From Denitromonas ohlonensis (GTDB lineage Bacteria; Pseudomonadota; Gammaproteobacteria; Burkholderiales; Rhodocyclaceae), in assembly GCF_007625205.1 (NCBI RefSeq), contig NZ_VMNI01000002.1:1-64000 (forward strand): a stretch of 64,000 nucleotides of DNA, written 5' to 3'. The translations under genes and the position numbers were made by a program. The notes beneath the pieces were generated by a model. It was not told the origin of the DNA and searched no databases. It saw only the letters and a program-made list of their open reading frames with translations. How positions within the stretch are numbered: the stretch's first letter is position 1; each line of letters begins with the position of its first letter. Shown here one piece after another: positions 51,948 through 62,095 of this stretch.

Positions 51948-52023
51948 TGGAGCGGGAAACGAGGCTCGAACTCGCGACCTCAACCTTGGCAAGGTTGCGC
52001 TCTACCAACTGAGCTATTCCCGC
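51948..52023 (-). tRNA. tRNA-Gly (GCC), first copy
   Basis: 76 nt with CCA, 48 bp after the pgsA stop. Acceptor GCGGGAA/TTCCCGC, D-arm TAGCTCAGTTGGTAGAG, anticodon GCC. Identical mature sequence to the copy at 51707-51782. Confidence 0.97.
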
Positions 52024-52071
52024 AAAACAGACCGCCATTATAGGCAGCCATTTTCTTCTGTCAAGGCGTTT

Positions 52072-52647
52072 TCAGCCTTTTTCACTGTCCCGCAACATGG
52101 GCATGGCTCGGTGCAAATAATAGCCCATGGACCACAGGGTCAGCACCGCCGCAATGTAGATCAAAATGGTCCCGACCCACTGCGATTGCACCGAAAGCAG
52201 CGGCGCATTATACAGAAGCAACGGGATCGCCACCATCTGTGCAGCCGTTTTTAATTTACCGACAAAGGCGACCGCCACACTGGCGGAACGCCCCACTCGC
52301 GCCATCCACTCCCGCAGTGCGGAAATGGTGATCTCGCGGCCGATGATGATTACCGCAATTGTTGCGTCAGCACGCCCCAACTGCACCAGCATGATCAACG
52401 CGGCCGCCACCATCAGCTTGTCGGCCACCGGATCGAGAAAGGCGCCAAAAGCCGAGGTTTGACCGAGGCTGCGCGCCAGATAGCCGTCGAACCAGTCGGT
52501 GATTGCGGCCACGCCGAACACCAGCGTCGCCGCAAGATTCCGCTCCGGCAGCGTCATCATGCCGTCGGGCAAATAATAGACGCCGACAAACACCGGAATC
52601 ATGATGATCCGGGCCCAGGTCAGCGTGTTGGGAATATTCAATGGCAT
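52072..52647 (-). CDS. pgsA: CDP-diacylglycerol-glycerol-3-phosphate 3-phosphatidyltransferase
   Basis: 191 residues with four membrane segments. The complete CDP-alcohol phosphotransferase motif is DWFDGYLARSLGQTSAFGAFLDPVADKL (Asp-x2-Asp-Gly-x2-Ala-Arg-x8-Gly-x3-Asp-x3-Asp). It makes phosphatidylglycerol phosphate in the inner membrane. The start MPLNIPNTLTWARI is a typical PgsA N-terminus. It lies 82 bp after uvrC and upstream of tRNA-Gly/tRNA-Cys, the conserved uvrC-pgsA-tRNA order. Confidence 0.96.
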   Translation of the reverse strand: MPLNIPNTLTWARIIMIPVFVGVYYLPDGMMTLPERNLAATLVFGVAAITDWFDGYLARSLGQTSAFGAFLDPVADKLMVAAALIMLVQLGRADATIAVIIIGREITISALREWMARVGRSASVAVAFVGKLKTAAQMVAIPLLLYNAPLLSVQSQWVGTILIYIAAVLTLWSMGYYLHRAMPMLRDSEKG

Positions 52648-52729
52648 GAGTCAGTGGATGTCATTGTCTCGCCGATCGAAGCCGACCGTGAGTACAGGCG
52701 CGAAGTGTAGCCGCTGGCGGCGCAGCTTG

Positions 52730-54538
52730 TCACGATTCACCGCCAGTGAGCTCGCCATGGATCAACTCTGCGAGCGTCCGGCTGATGCCTTCGACCCGGC
52801 ACAGATCGTCCACCGTCGCGCTACGCACGCCATCCAGACCGCCAAAGGTGGCGAGCAGCGCACGCCGTCGCGTCGGCCCGACGCCGGCGATACGCTCAAG
52901 CTTGGAGCCGATACGCGCCTTGCCACGCTTGGCGCGATGCCCGGTGATGGCAAAGCGATGCGCCTCGTCACGGATCTCCTGCACCAGATGCAGCGCGGCC
53001 GATTCGGGCGACAAATGCATGGGCGGTCGGCCATCGCCGAAAATGAGCGACTCCAGCCCCGGCTTGCGCCCCTCCCCCTTGGCCACCCCGACCGCCGGCA
53101 AGGCCGCCAGACCAAGCTCGGCGAACACCTCGAGCGCCATCGACAGCTGGCCGCGACCGCCGTCAATCAACACCAGATCAGGCAACACGCCGTCGCCGCT
53201 GGCGACTTTCTCGTAGCGTCGCGACAGCACCTGACGCATGGCGGCGTAGTCGTCGCCCGGCGTGATGTCGGTGATGTTGTAGCGCCGGTATTCGCCACGT
53301 TTCATCGCCCCGCCTTCGCACACCACGCAGGAAGCGACAGTGGCCTCACCCATCGTATGGCTGATGTCGAAGCATTCGATCCGCGCGGGCGGCTCAGTCA
53401 GGCCAAGCGCCTGCTGCAACGCCTCAAGCCGGGAGGCGCTGCGGTCGGACATCGCCAGCCGAGCCTGAATGGCGAGCGTGGCGTTGCGCTCGGCCATTTC
53501 CACCCAGCCTTTTTCCATCGGCCGACGTGGCGCAGTCACGACCGCCTGTTTGCCAAGGCTCTCCAGCACCGACCTGACGAGCGCGGCGTCGATGGCGGCC
53601 ACGATCTTGCCGGGCAGCGGCAGCATCGCGTAGTGCTGCTCAATGAAAGCCAGCAACACATCCTGCGTAGAGCATTCGCCATCGACCACCGGAAACTGCG
53701 GTCGGTCGCCCAGGTGACGGCCACCACGGATCATCGCCAGATTGACGCACACCAGGCCCTCGGACTGGACCGCACACAGCACGTCCACGTCTTCTTCCTT
53801 GCCGCTATCGACGTACTGCCGGTGCAGCACTTGCTGGAGCGCGCGAATCTGGTCGCGCAGCGCCGCGGCTTCCTCGAAGGCCATACGCTCAGCCGCGGCC
53901 GCCATGCTGTCGGTCAGGCCGTTGATGACTTCGGAGGTGCGCCCTTCGAGAAACAGCGTGGCCAGACGCACATCGGCGGCGTAATCCTGCTCGGAGATCA
54001 GCCCAACGCAGGGCGCCGTGCAGCGCTGGATCTGATGCAACAAACAGGGACGCGAGCGGTGATCAAAGACGCCGTTTTCGCAGGTGCGCAGCTTGAAGAC
54101 TTTTTGCAGCAGATGAATGCTGTCGCGCACCGACACGCTTCCCGGGAACGGGCCAAAATAGCGCGCGCCCTTGGTGAAGCCGCCGCGATGGAAGGCCAGT
54201 CGCGGAAAGCCATGCGCCGTGAGCGTGATATAGGGGTAGGACTTGTCGTCCCGAAACAAGATGTTGTAGCGCGGCGCCAGCGACTTGATGAGGTTGTTTT
54301 CGAGAATCAACGCCTCGGCTTCGGAGCGTGTCGCGGTGATTTCCACCTGCACGATCTGCGCCACCATCATGGCGATCCGCGGGCTGGCCAGCTGGCTACG
54401 GAAGTAGGAGGACAGCCGCTTTTTGAGATTCTTGGCCTTGCCGACATACAGCACCTGCCCTCCCTCGCCGATCATCCGGTACACCCCGGGGTCGGACGGC
54501 GCGTTGCGCAGGAAGGTCTGATGGTCGAAGCTGGTCAC
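52730..54538 (-). CDS. uvrC: UvrABC system protein C (excinuclease subunit)
   Basis: 602 residues (E. coli 610). The GIY-YIG nuclease is PGVYRMIGEGGQVLYVGKAKNLKKRLSSYF at about 15-45. The Cys-rich RPCLLHQIQRCTAPCVG, UvrB-binding UVR helix (AAERMAFEEAAALRDQIRAL), RNase-H-like domain (IECFDISHTMGEATVAS) and C-terminal HhH (RIAGVGPTRRRALLATFG) follow. UvrC makes both incisions in nucleotide excision repair. GTG at 54538 gives the family N-terminus VTSFDHQTFLRNAP; the longer frame upstream overlaps nagZ and is rejected. Confidence 0.96.
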   Translation of the reverse strand: MTSFDHQTFLRNAPSDPGVYRMIGEGGQVLYVGKAKNLKKRLSSYFRSQLASPRIAMMVAQIVQVEITATRSEAEALILENNLIKSLAPRYNILFRDDKSYPYITLTAHGFPRLAFHRGGFTKGARYFGPFPGSVSVRDSIHLLQKVFKLRTCENGVFDHRSRPCLLHQIQRCTAPCVGLISEQDYAADVRLATLFLEGRTSEVINGLTDSMAAAAERMAFEEAAALRDQIRALQQVLHRQYVDSGKEEDVDVLCAVQSEGLVCVNLAMIRGGRHLGDRPQFPVVDGECSTQDVLLAFIEQHYAMLPLPGKIVAAIDAALVRSVLESLGKQAVVTAPRRPMEKGWVEMAERNATLAIQARLAMSDRSASRLEALQQALGLTEPPARIECFDISHTMGEATVASCVVCEGGAMKRGEYRRYNITDITPGDDYAAMRQVLSRRYEKVASGDGVLPDLVLIDGGRGQLSMALEVFAELGLAALPAVGVAKGEGRKPGLESLIFGDGRPPMHLSPESAALHLVQEIRDEAHRFAITGHRAKRGKARIGSKLERIAGVGPTRRRALLATFGGLDGVRSATVDDLCRVEGISRTLAELIHGELTGGES

Positions 54539-54548
54539 GTGGTCTTGC

Positions 54549-55592
54549 TCAGGCGCGCCGGGTGCGCTCAGCCAAGGCCGCCAGCTGTGCTTTGGCCTGG
54601 TCATAGGCTTCGCTGCCTGGGCAGACGCTGTCAGCGCAGGGGCGCGCGTGCAAGGCGCACAGGCGATCCGATAGTGTTGGCGGCACCTCGGGCTGCCAAC
54701 GCGACAGCAAGGTGTCGGCCAGGTCCGGCCGGTTGCATACCAGCACCATGTCGCAACCCGCGACACGCGCGGCCTCGGCGCGTGCGACGATGTCGCCCGC
54801 TTCGGTGGCCGCTTCCATGGTCAGATCATCACTGAAAATCACGCCGGCAAAGCCGAGTTGGCCGCGCAGCACGGTCTGCAGCCAGAACGGGGAAAAACCC
54901 GCAGGCCGGGGATCGACCGCCGGATAGATGACATGCGCCGGCATGACACCGGCCAAGCGTGGCGCCAGCGTATGGAACGGCCGCATGTCCTGCGCGCAGA
55001 TGGCATCGAAATCGCGCGCATCGCGCGGCATGTCGACATGCGAGTCGGCCTCGACAAAGCCGTGACCGGGAAAATGCTTGCCCACGCAACCCATGCCGGC
55101 GTCGGCCATGCCGTCGATCAGCGCGGTTGCGAGCGCGATGGTGGCGTCCGGGTCGCGATGGAAGGCACGATCGCCGATCACGCGGCTCACGCCGTAATCG
55201 AGATCAAGCACCGGGGTATAGCTCAGGTCCACGCCATGCGCGATCAACTCGCTGGCCAGCACCCGGCCCGCATCGCGGGCCAGCTGGCAACCGGCGACCG
55301 GGTCATCCGACCAGGCCTTGCCCAACACGCCCATTGCGGGCACCGCGCTGAAGCCTTCGCGAAAGCGCTGCACCCGCCCGCCTTCATGATCGACCGTGAT
55401 CAACAAGGCCGGCACGCGCAACGTGCGAATGTCAGCGGTGAGCGCCGCCAGTTGCGTGGGATTGTCGTAGTTACGGGCAAACAGGATCACCCCGCCAACC
55501 AGCGGATGACACAGGCGCGTGCGCTCGTCATCAGTGAGGGCATGGCCGGCAACGTCGAGCATCACCGGTCCGAGAGGCAGCGTCATCGCCAT
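54549..55592 (-). CDS. nagZ: Beta-N-acetylhexosaminidase NagZ
   Basis: 347 residues (E. coli 341), family 3 glycoside hydrolase. KHFPGHGFVEADSHVDMP carries the His general-acid loop of NagZ, and VIFSDDLTMEAATEAGD carries the catalytic Asp nucleophile. It removes GlcNAc from anhydromuropeptides during cell-wall recycling in the cytoplasm. The start shares one base with the acpS stop. The last GTG-started gene of the acpS-nagZ-uvrC series follows after 10 bp. Confidence 0.96.
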   Translation of the reverse strand: MAMTLPLGPVMLDVAGHALTDDERTRLCHPLVGGVILFARNYDNPTQLAALTADIRTLRVPALLITVDHEGGRVQRFREGFSAVPAMGVLGKAWSDDPVAGCQLARDAGRVLASELIAHGVDLSYTPVLDLDYGVSRVIGDRAFHRDPDATIALATALIDGMADAGMGCVGKHFPGHGFVEADSHVDMPRDARDFDAICAQDMRPFHTLAPRLAGVMPAHVIYPAVDPRPAGFSPFWLQTVLRGQLGFAGVIFSDDLTMEAATEAGDIVARAEAARVAGCDMVLVCNRPDLADTLLSRWQPEVPPTLSDRLCALHARPCADSVCPGSEAYDQAKAQLAALAERTRRA

Positions 55593-55975
55593 CAGGCGGC
55601 ATCCTTTTCAATCACCGCAAAGGCGATCACATAGTCGAGCTCGTCGCTCAGGCTGACATGCGTACGCAGGCCGTCGCGGGCAACAATCTCGGCCATCTGG
55701 CCATGAAAAATGTAATGCGGTTTGCCCAGCGCGTCGCGAGAGATCGCCACTGAATGCAGGGTGGCCGGCACCGCAACACCGGTGCCATAGGCTTTGCCAA
55801 AGGCTTCCTTGGCGGCAAAACGCTTGGCCAGCAGGCGCTCGGGCTGCGGGGCATCGTGGTAGGCCTGACGCTCGCTTGGCGCCAGAATGCGGTAGGCGAA
55901 ACGATCGCCGTGCCGCGCCAGCGCCTGGCGGATACGCGCGACGCTGACCATGTCGGTGCCGATGCCGTGGATCAT
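55592..55975 (-). CDS. acpS: Holo-[acyl-carrier-protein] synthase
   Basis: 127 residues, the usual AcpS size. The family motifs are [11 protein letters not shown] (residues 5-15, metal and CoA site) and [19 protein letters not shown] (Trp replaced by Arg/Phe-type, about 48-66). It attaches 4'-phosphopantetheine to acyl carrier protein. The start overlaps the pdxJ stop by 4 nt (ATGA), and the stop overlaps the nagZ start. Confidence 0.96.
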   Translation of the reverse strand: MIHGIGTDMVSVARIRQALARHGDRFAYRILAPSERQAYHDAPQPERLLAKRFAAKEAFGKAYGTGVAVPATLHSVAISRDALGKPHYIFHGQMAEIVARDGLRTHVSLSDELDYVIAFAVIEKDAA

Positions 55976-56739
55976 GCCCCGCCTGACTCGCCTTGCCGGG
56001 CGGCTTCGCGCATCAGGCGTTTCATTTCGCGCACCGCCTCGCGCAGACCCGAGAATACCGCCCGGGAGACAATGGCGTGGCCGATGTGCAACTCGCGAAT
56101 GCCGGCGAGGCGCGCAACGGGCTGAACGTTGTAGTAGTTGAGCGCATGGCCGGCGTTAAAGCGCATGCCGGCCGCACGGATCATCTCACCGGCGCGGCGG
56201 ATCTTGTCGATCTCGGCGACCACGGCGGGGCTTTGGGCATCGCGCCCGGCGCGATGGAAAGCCGCGGCATACGGCCCGGTGTGGATTTCGCACACCCGCG
56301 CGCCGATACGTGCCGCGGCATCAACCTGCGCCGGATCGGCATCGATGAACACGCTCACCGAGATGCCGGCGTCAGCGAGCCGGCTGACCGACGCCCGCAA
56401 CGCGACCTCTTGCGACACGATGTCGAGCCCGCCTTCGGTGGTGACTTCCTGTCGCCCCTCGGGCACGAACATGGCCATCTCGGGTTTGAGCGCGGCGGCA
56501 ATGCCGACCATTTCGTCGGTGGCCGCCATTTCGAGGTTGAGCTTCACCTGCGTGAGGTCACGCAGCTTGCGCACGTCGTCGTCGTTGATATGCCGCCGAT
56601 CTTCGCGCAAATGCACGGTAATGCCGTCCGCGCCACCCAGATGCGCCTCAACAGCCGCCCAGACCGGGTCCGGCTCCCAGGTGCGCCGCGCCTGTCGCAA
56701 GGTGGCCACATGGTCGATATTTACGCCCAATTCAATCAC
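55972..56739 (-). CDS. pdxJ: Pyridoxine 5'-phosphate synthase
   Basis: 255 residues (E. coli 243). The start [24 protein letters not shown] is the PdxJ signature, and [16 protein letters not shown] carries the active-site His/Arg set. Later, HTGPYAAAF and [11 protein letters not shown] form the phosphate loop regions. It condenses 1-deoxyxylulose 5-phosphate and aminoacetone phosphate to pyridoxine 5'-phosphate. It overlaps recO by 4 nt on its upstream side. Confidence 0.97.
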   Translation of the reverse strand: MIELGVNIDHVATLRQARRTWEPDPVWAAVEAHLGGADGITVHLREDRRHINDDDVRKLRDLTQVKLNLEMAATDEMVGIAAALKPEMAMFVPEGRQEVTTEGGLDIVSQEVALRASVSRLADAGISVSVFIDADPAQVDAAARIGARVCEIHTGPYAAAFHRAGRDAQSPAVVAEIDKIRRAGEMIRAAGMRFNAGHALNYYNVQPVARLAGIRELHIGHAIVSRAVFSGLREAVREMKRLMREAARQGESGGA

Positions 56740-57458
56740 AGTGCTTGCAACTCCTTGAACATCCGGCGCGAATGCAGTGGCTGAGCGCCGAGGTGGTGCT
56801 GGATCAGGTGGCGCAGCAAGGCCTTGCTCTGCACCAGCGTTTTCGGGTCGTCAAAACGGCCGGCGGCCATGTCGAGCAGGGTCTGGCCCGTGACCATCGG
56901 CAGGCCATCTTCGGGCGATACGTCTCTCACCGGGCCGCGATCAATTATATAGCCGTAGTGCGCGTCGGCCTCGATGGGCGACTCGGTCTCGGCATCGTGT
57001 TCCAGCGGAACGCCATAGCCAAGCTCGGAGAGTAGCGTCAGTTCAAACGCGCGCAGCACCGGCTCGAAGCGTGTTTCGCCCGGCAGGCGCTGAATCAGAG
57101 CGGCGTAGTGCGCGTAGAGTTCGGCATGCGCGTCTTCGCGCGGCAGCAGTTTGACGAGCAGTTCATTGAGGTAGTAGCCGCAGAGCAACTCCTTGCCGGA
57201 AAGCAAGGGCTGGCCGCCCAGCCACTCGGCACGTATCAGCGTCTTCACCTCGCCACTGCCCGACCAGTCCAGCAACAAGGGCTGGTAGGCCATCAGCACG
57301 CCGCGCAGCGCGGACATCGGGCGACGCGCGCCCTTGGCGACCAGGGCCATGCGGCCATAGTCGCGGCTGAACACTTCAACGATCAGGCTGGTTTCCCGAT
57401 ACGGGTGGGTGTGCAGGACAAAACCGGGTTGTTGATCGACGCGCTGCTTCTGGCCCAC
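56736..57458 (-). CDS. recO: DNA repair protein RecO
   Basis: 240 residues (E. coli 242). The N-terminal OB-fold starts [44 protein letters not shown], a RecO hallmark. The helical C-terminal domain follows without the zinc-binding Cys set seen in some Gram-positive relatives. RecO loads RecA onto SSB-coated DNA with RecR. It lies 11 bp after era. Confidence 0.95.
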   Translation of the reverse strand: MGQKQRVDQQPGFVLHTHPYRETSLIVEVFSRDYGRMALVAKGARRPMSALRGVLMAYQPLLLDWSGSGEVKTLIRAEWLGGQPLLSGKELLCGYYLNELLVKLLPREDAHAELYAHYAALIQRLPGETRFEPVLRAFELTLLSELGYGVPLEHDAETESPIEADAHYGYIIDRGPVRDVSPEDGLPMVTGQTLLDMAAGRFDDPKTLVQSKALLRHLIQHHLGAQPLHSRRMFKELQAL

Positions 57459-57469
57459 GGCGCGCTCAC

Positions 57470-58378
57470 TCAGTCGTAGCCGAGGCTCTTGAGTGCGCGC
57501 TCGTCATCGGCCCAGCCGGACTTCACCTTGACCCAGACTTCGAGGTAGATCTTGGCGCCAAACAATTCTTCCATGGCCTTGCGTGCTTCGGTCGAAATGC
57601 GCTTGAGATGCTCGCCGCCTTTACCGATGACGATGCCCTTGTGCCCCGGCTTGTCGACGATGATGGCGGCATTGATACGGCGCAAGCCGCCGTCGGCCTC
57701 GAAGCGCTCGATCTCGACCGTCATGCCATAGGGCAGCTCGTCGCCAAGCAAACGGAAAAGCTTCTCGCGCAGAAATTCAGCGGCGAGGAAACGCTCGCTA
57801 CGATCGGTGACATCGTCCGGCCCGAACATTGGCGGGCCTTCGGGCAGATAGGTGCGCGATACCTTCAGCAAGGCGTCGACGTTCTTGCCGCGCTCGGCCG
57901 ACAAGGGCACGACCTCAGCGAACGGGAAAGCCCCACGAATACGCTCGATAAACGGCAGCAGGCTGGACTTGTCAGCCACCGTGTCGACTTTATTGATGAC
58001 CAGAATCACCTTGGCGTCGCGCGGCAGCAAGGCCACGACTTGCTCGTCTTCGGGGCCGAACTTGCCCGCCTCGATGACCAGATACACCAGATCCACATCG
58101 GCGAGCGACTGAGTCACCGTGCGATTCATGGTGCGATTCAGCGCATTCTGGTGACGGGTCTGGAATCCCGGCGTGTCGACAAAAACAAACTGCGCCGTAT
58201 CATCGGTGAGAATGCCTGACACCCGGTGTCGCGTAGTCTGCGCCTTGCTCGAGACAATGCTGACCTTCAGGCCGATCAACCGGTTCATCAGCGTCGACTT
58301 GCCCACATTGGGTCGACCAACGATCGCGATGAAACCCGTATGGAAGGCCGTGCCGTCCGGAGTGTGATTATCCTGCAT
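57470..58378 (-). CDS. era: GTPase Era
   Basis: 302 residues (E. coli 301). G1 GRPNVGKS, G3 DTPGFQ, G4 NKVD and G5 LSAERG are in the N-terminal GTPase domain. The C-terminal KH domain has GHKGIVIGKGGEHLKRISTEAR, which binds the 3' end of 16S rRNA during 30S maturation. ATG at 58378 gives the family N-terminus; it overlaps the rnc 3' end by 11 bp, so rnc and era are coupled as in E. coli. Confidence 0.97.
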   Translation of the reverse strand: MQDNHTPDGTAFHTGFIAIVGRPNVGKSTLMNRLIGLKVSIVSSKAQTTRHRVSGILTDDTAQFVFVDTPGFQTRHQNALNRTMNRTVTQSLADVDLVYLVIEAGKFGPEDEQVVALLPRDAKVILVINKVDTVADKSSLLPFIERIRGAFPFAEVVPLSAERGKNVDALLKVSRTYLPEGPPMFGPDDVTDRSERFLAAEFLREKLFRLLGDELPYGMTVEIERFEADGGLRRINAAIIVDKPGHKGIVIGKGGEHLKRISTEARKAMEELFGAKIYLEVWVKVKSGWADDERALKSLGYD

Positions 58379-59042
58379 GTTTTTCCAAGGTTTCCATGGC
58401 AAGCAGCGCCGCTTGCTGTTCCGCCGCTCGCCGGCTTGAACCGAGGCCCCGTGTTTGCAGGCCGCCATCGATGGTGCATTCGACATCAAATTGTTGCGCA
58501 TGCGCCTCGCCGAGCGTTTCGACCAGGCGGTATTTCGGCAACTGCTTCCGGCGCGCCTGCAGCCATTCCTGCAGCCGGGTTTTCGGATCTTTCAGGCTGG
58601 TGTTCGGATCCAGTCTCGCCAGATGGGATTTGAACAGGTGGTCGATCACGGTTTTGGCCGCGTCAAACCCACCATCAAGATAGACCGCCGCGAACAAGGC
58701 TTCCAGGGCGTCCGAAAGAATCGACGGGCGCTCGGCGCCACCGCTCTTCTGCTCCCCCTCTCCCAAACGCAACACCGTGCCAAGTTCAAGGCTGGCGGCA
58801 ATACCGTGCAGCGCGTCCTGGCACACCAGTTGCGCCCGCAGGCGAGACAAATCGCCCTCGCGCAGCTCAGGGAATCGCGAGAACAGCGCCAGCGCAACCA
58901 CATGATTGACTACGCTGTCGCCGAGAAACTCCAGCCGTTCGTTGTTCGGCTGACCGTAACTGCGGTGGGTCAGTGCCTGACGCAGCCGGGAGGCATCCTT
59001 GAAACGGTAATCGAGCCGTTCTTGAAGCGTGTCGAAAGTCAC
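58368..59042 (-). CDS. rnc: Ribonuclease III
   Basis: 224 residues (E. coli 226). The RNase III signature is NERLEFLGDSVVNHVV (about 33-48), with the second acidic pair in SDALEALFAAVYLDGG. The C-terminal double-stranded RNA-binding domain has KTRLQEWLQARRKQLPKYRL. It processes rRNA and other structured RNAs. GTG at 59042 is supported by GGTGG a few bases upstream and lies 10 bp after the DUF4845 gene. Confidence 0.97.
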   Translation of the reverse strand: MTFDTLQERLDYRFKDASRLRQALTHRSYGQPNNERLEFLGDSVVNHVVALALFSRFPELREGDLSRLRAQLVCQDALHGIAASLELGTVLRLGEGEQKSGGAERPSILSDALEALFAAVYLDGGFDAAKTVIDHLFKSHLARLDPNTSLKDPKTRLQEWLQARRKQLPKYRLVETLGEAHAQQFDVECTIDGGLQTRGLGSSRRAAEQQAALLAMETLEKHAG

Positions 59043-59052
59043 CCGACCACCA

Positions 59053-59421
59053 TCAGGAACCACCGCGCAGCACACCGGTATCGAAGTCGATGAGCAAACT
59101 CACGTTGCCGGCGATGGGCACCTTGCGTGAATAGGTCACTGACATTTCGAATTTGTTGCCACGCTTGACGATGAGCAGGTCGCGTCCCGTTACCGTGCGC
59201 ACATCGCCGATGTAAGCCCGCTTATCGAAATCGGCACGCAACTGCGAAACCGGGGTTTCGGGCGACGGATTGGATTCGATGATCGCGTTCATGACCCGCT
59301 TCACTGCTATGTACTCGGTGACCACCGGTACCGTGCGCATCCCGATCAGGAACAAAAAACCGAGAATGGCGCCAACGATCAGCACACCGATCAGGGATAT
59401 CCCCGTTTGCTTGTTCTTCAT
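59053..59421 (-). CDS. DUF4845 membrane protein
   Basis: 122 residues with one N-terminal transmembrane helix (about 6-26, ISLIGVLIVGAILGFLFLIG). The rest is predicted periplasmic, with FDKRAYIGDVRTVTGRDL and VSLLIDFDTGVLRGGS. DUF4845 genes nearly always sit between lepB and rnc in betaproteobacteria and many gammaproteobacteria. Function is unknown. Pilin-like first residues (GISLIGVL) are noticeable, but the pre-pilin cleavage glycine context is not clear. Confidence 0.88.
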   Translation of the reverse strand: MKNKQTGISLIGVLIVGAILGFLFLIGMRTVPVVTEYIAVKRVMNAIIESNPSPETPVSQLRADFDKRAYIGDVRTVTGRDLLIVKRGNKFEMSVTYSRKVPIAGNVSLLIDFDTGVLRGGS

Positions 59422-59432
59422 GCGATAGCCCT

Positions 59433-60221
59433 TCAGTGGAAAAAGCCGATACGGCTCGGCTCATTGAAGTTGAACCAGATCATAAACGCTTTGCCGACAA
59501 TATTCTGCTCTGGCACGAAACCCCAGAATCGGCTGTCGCTACTGTCGTCCCGATTATCGCCCATGACAAAGTAATGCCCCTCCGGTACCGTACAACGCAC
59601 GCCGTTGTTAGTATAGGTGCAGTTCTCGCGTTGCGGGAACTGCTTGGGTTGCGGCACATAGGCCGGTTTGTCGGCATCATTGAGATAGGCGTGCGCCACA
59701 TTACCCAGCTTCTCACTGAACTGCGCGCTGGCATAGAGGCGGTCGAGATGAACATACTCGCCCTCAGACGCCACTTCGAGCGGCTCGCCGTTGATCGTCA
59801 GGCGTTTGTCGAAATACGCGACGGTATCGCCCGGCAGACCGACGACCCGCTTGATGTAGTCGAGCGAAGGGTTTTCCGGATACCGGAAGACCATGACGTC
59901 ACCCCGCGCCGGCGCATTCATTTCCACAACTTTCTTGTTGATGACCGGCAGACGAATACCGTAGGTGTATTTGTTGACCAGGATGAAATCACCCACCAGC
60001 AAGGTCGGAATCATGGATCCCGACGGAATCTTGAACGGCTCGACCAAAAAAGAGCGCAAGAAAAAGACCGCGAGAATGACTGGAAAAAAGCTGGCACCGT
60101 ATTCGACCCACCACGGTTCGCTCGCACCGGGGGCACGCAGCTTGCGCGCGTAAAGCTTGTCAAGCAGCCACAGTACGCCGGTTGCAACCAGCAGCAGAAA
60201 AAGGATCAGGGCAAAATTCAC
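59433..60221 (-). CDS. lepB: Signal peptidase I
   Basis: 262 residues. Two membrane helices (about 2-20, and 42-61) anchor the periplasmic catalytic domain. The catalytic Ser is in IPSGSMIPTL, and Lys in SLDYIKRVVGLPGD; the Gly-Asp box is GHYFVMGDNRDDSSDSRFWG. It removes signal peptides from exported preproteins. GTG at 60221 is supported by GGAG six bases upstream. It follows lepA after 28 bp, in the standard lepA-lepB order. Confidence 0.97.
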   Translation of the reverse strand: MNFALILFLLLVATGVLWLLDKLYARKLRAPGASEPWWVEYGASFFPVILAVFFLRSFLVEPFKIPSGSMIPTLLVGDFILVNKYTYGIRLPVINKKVVEMNAPARGDVMVFRYPENPSLDYIKRVVGLPGDTVAYFDKRLTINGEPLEVASEGEYVHLDRLYASAQFSEKLGNVAHAYLNDADKPAYVPQPKQFPQRENCTYTNNGVRCTVPEGHYFVMGDNRDDSSDSRFWGFVPEQNIVGKAFMIWFNFNEPSRIGFFH

Positions 60222-60249
60222 ATCAACTCCGGATTGCGTTCCAGGGAGG

Positions 60250-62046
60250 TTACTTGCTGTCGTCGGTACGCAGTACCGCCAGGAAGGCTTCTTGCGGAAT
60301 CTCGACCGCACCAACCTGCTTCATCCGGCGCTTGCCGGCCTTCTGCTTTTCGAGCAGCTTGCGCTTGCGGGAGATGTCTCCGCCGTAACACTTGGCGAGC
60401 ACGTTTTTGCGCAAGGCCTTGATGTTCTCGCGCGACACGATGGTCGAGCCGATGGCCGCCTGCACGGCCACGTCGAACATCTGGCGCGGAATGATGCCGC
60501 GCAGCTTGGCGGCCAACTCACGGCCGCGGAAATGCGCATTGGCACGGTGTACGATCACCGACAGCGCATCGACCTTCTCACCGTTGACCAACATGTCGAG
60601 CTTGACCAGATCGGCCGCTTGATAGCAATGCAACTCATAGTCGAGCGAAGCGTAGCCACGCGATACCGACTTGAGGCGATCAAAGAAGTCCATGACCACT
60701 TCATTCATGGGAATGTCATAGATCAGCTGAACCTGCCGGCCGTGATAGCGCATATCCACCTGCGAACCGCGCTTCTGGGTACACAGCGTGATCACCACCC
60801 CAACATATTCCTGCGGCAAGTAAATCGTCGCGCGAATGATCGGCTCACGGATCTCGTCCATTTTCGACGGGTCGGGCAGTTTGGCCGGGTTCTCGATCTT
60901 GACCAACGAACCATCCTTCATCAGGATTTCGTAAACCACGGTCGGTGCCGTGGTGATCAGGTCGATATTGAACTCACGCTCGAGTCGCTCTTGCACTATA
61001 TCCATGTGCAACAGGCCGAGAAAACCGCAGCGAAAACCAAAGCCCAGCGCTTGAGACACTTCCGGCTCAAAGCGCAGCGCAGCGTCGTTGAGTTGCAGTT
61101 TTTCGAGCGATTCACGCAACTGCTCGTATTCGTTGGATTCCACCGGATACAAGCCGGCAAACACCTGCGATTTGATTTCTTTGAAGCCCGGCAGAGGTTT
61201 GTCAGCCGGACGCGACGCCAGCGTGACCGTATCGCCAACCTTGGCGTCGGAAATCACCTTGATGCCGCTGATGACAAAGCCCACCTCACCCGCCGATAGC
61301 GTTTCGCGCACCAACGATTTCGGCGTAAACACCCCCACCTGGTCGACCGGATACTCGGCGCCGTTGGCCATCAGGCGCATACGATCCTTGGCCTTGATGC
61401 AGCCGTCGATCACGCGCACCAGAATCACCACGCCGACATAGCTGTCGAACCACGAATCGATGATCAGCGCTTTCAGCGGCGCCGTCGGATCGCCCACCGG
61501 CGGCGGCACACGCCGCACCACGGTCTCGAGAATGTCGTCGATCCCCAGGCCGGTCTTGGCCGAGCACAAGGTCGCCTCCGACGCATCAACGCCAATCACA
61601 TCTTCGATCTCGGCGCGCACGCGTTCAGGGTCGGCGGCGGGCAGGTCGACCTTATTCAGCACCGGAATCACTTCCAGGTTCTGCTCGATCGCCATATAGC
61701 AGTTCGCTACGGTCTGCGCTTCCACGCCCTGCGACGCATCCACCACCAGCAGCGCGCCCTCGCAGGCCTGCAGGGAGCGCGACACTTCATAGCTGAAGTC
61801 CACATGCCCCGGGGTGTCGATCAGATTGAACTGATACTCCTGACCATCCTTCGCCTTGTAGAGCAAGGAGGCGGTCTGCGCCTTGATGGTGATGCCACGC
61901 TCCCGCTCCAGATCCATCGAGTCGAGCACCTGGGCATCCATCTCCCGGTCCGCCAGGCCGCCGCAGCGGTGGATCAGGCGATCGGCCAGCGTCGACTTAC
62001 CGTGGTCAATGTGGGCAATGATGGAGAAGTTACGTATGTGGCGCAT
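60250..62046 (-). CDS. lepA: Elongation factor 4 (LepA)
   Basis: 598 residues (E. coli 599). The G domain starts [20 protein letters not shown] (G1) with [10 protein letters not shown] (G3) and [11 protein letters not shown] (G4). The unique C-terminal domain ([12 protein letters not shown]) is complete. LepA back-translocates or remodels ribosomes. ATG at 62046 is the family start; an upstream extension to 62076 is not needed. The gene follows the glutaredoxin-like gene by 49 bp. Confidence 0.97.
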   Translation of the reverse strand: MRHIRNFSIIAHIDHGKSTLADRLIHRCGGLADREMDAQVLDSMDLERERGITIKAQTASLLYKAKDGQEYQFNLIDTPGHVDFSYEVSRSLQACEGALLVVDASQGVEAQTVANCYMAIEQNLEVIPVLNKVDLPAADPERVRAEIEDVIGVDASEATLCSAKTGLGIDDILETVVRRVPPPVGDPTAPLKALIIDSWFDSYVGVVILVRVIDGCIKAKDRMRLMANGAEYPVDQVGVFTPKSLVRETLSAGEVGFVISGIKVISDAKVGDTVTLASRPADKPLPGFKEIKSQVFAGLYPVESNEYEQLRESLEKLQLNDAALRFEPEVSQALGFGFRCGFLGLLHMDIVQERLEREFNIDLITTAPTVVYEILMKDGSLVKIENPAKLPDPSKMDEIREPIIRATIYLPQEYVGVVITLCTQKRGSQVDMRYHGRQVQLIYDIPMNEVVMDFFDRLKSVSRGYASLDYELHCYQAADLVKLDMLVNGEKVDALSVIVHRANAHFRGRELAAKLRGIIPRQMFDVAVQAAIGSTIVSRENIKALRKNVLAKCYGGDISRKRKLLEKQKAGKRRMKQVGAVEIPQEAFLAVLRTDDSK

Positions 62047-62095
62047 ATTCACAACAAAAAAGGTGCCTTGCGGCACCCTCGTTTCCCGGGCGTAG

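Noticed and set aside
51030-51992. 320-residue ORF on the minus strand through the tRNA cluster
   Set aside because: It crosses two tRNA genes and a terminator and overlaps the phosphodiesterase gene in another frame.
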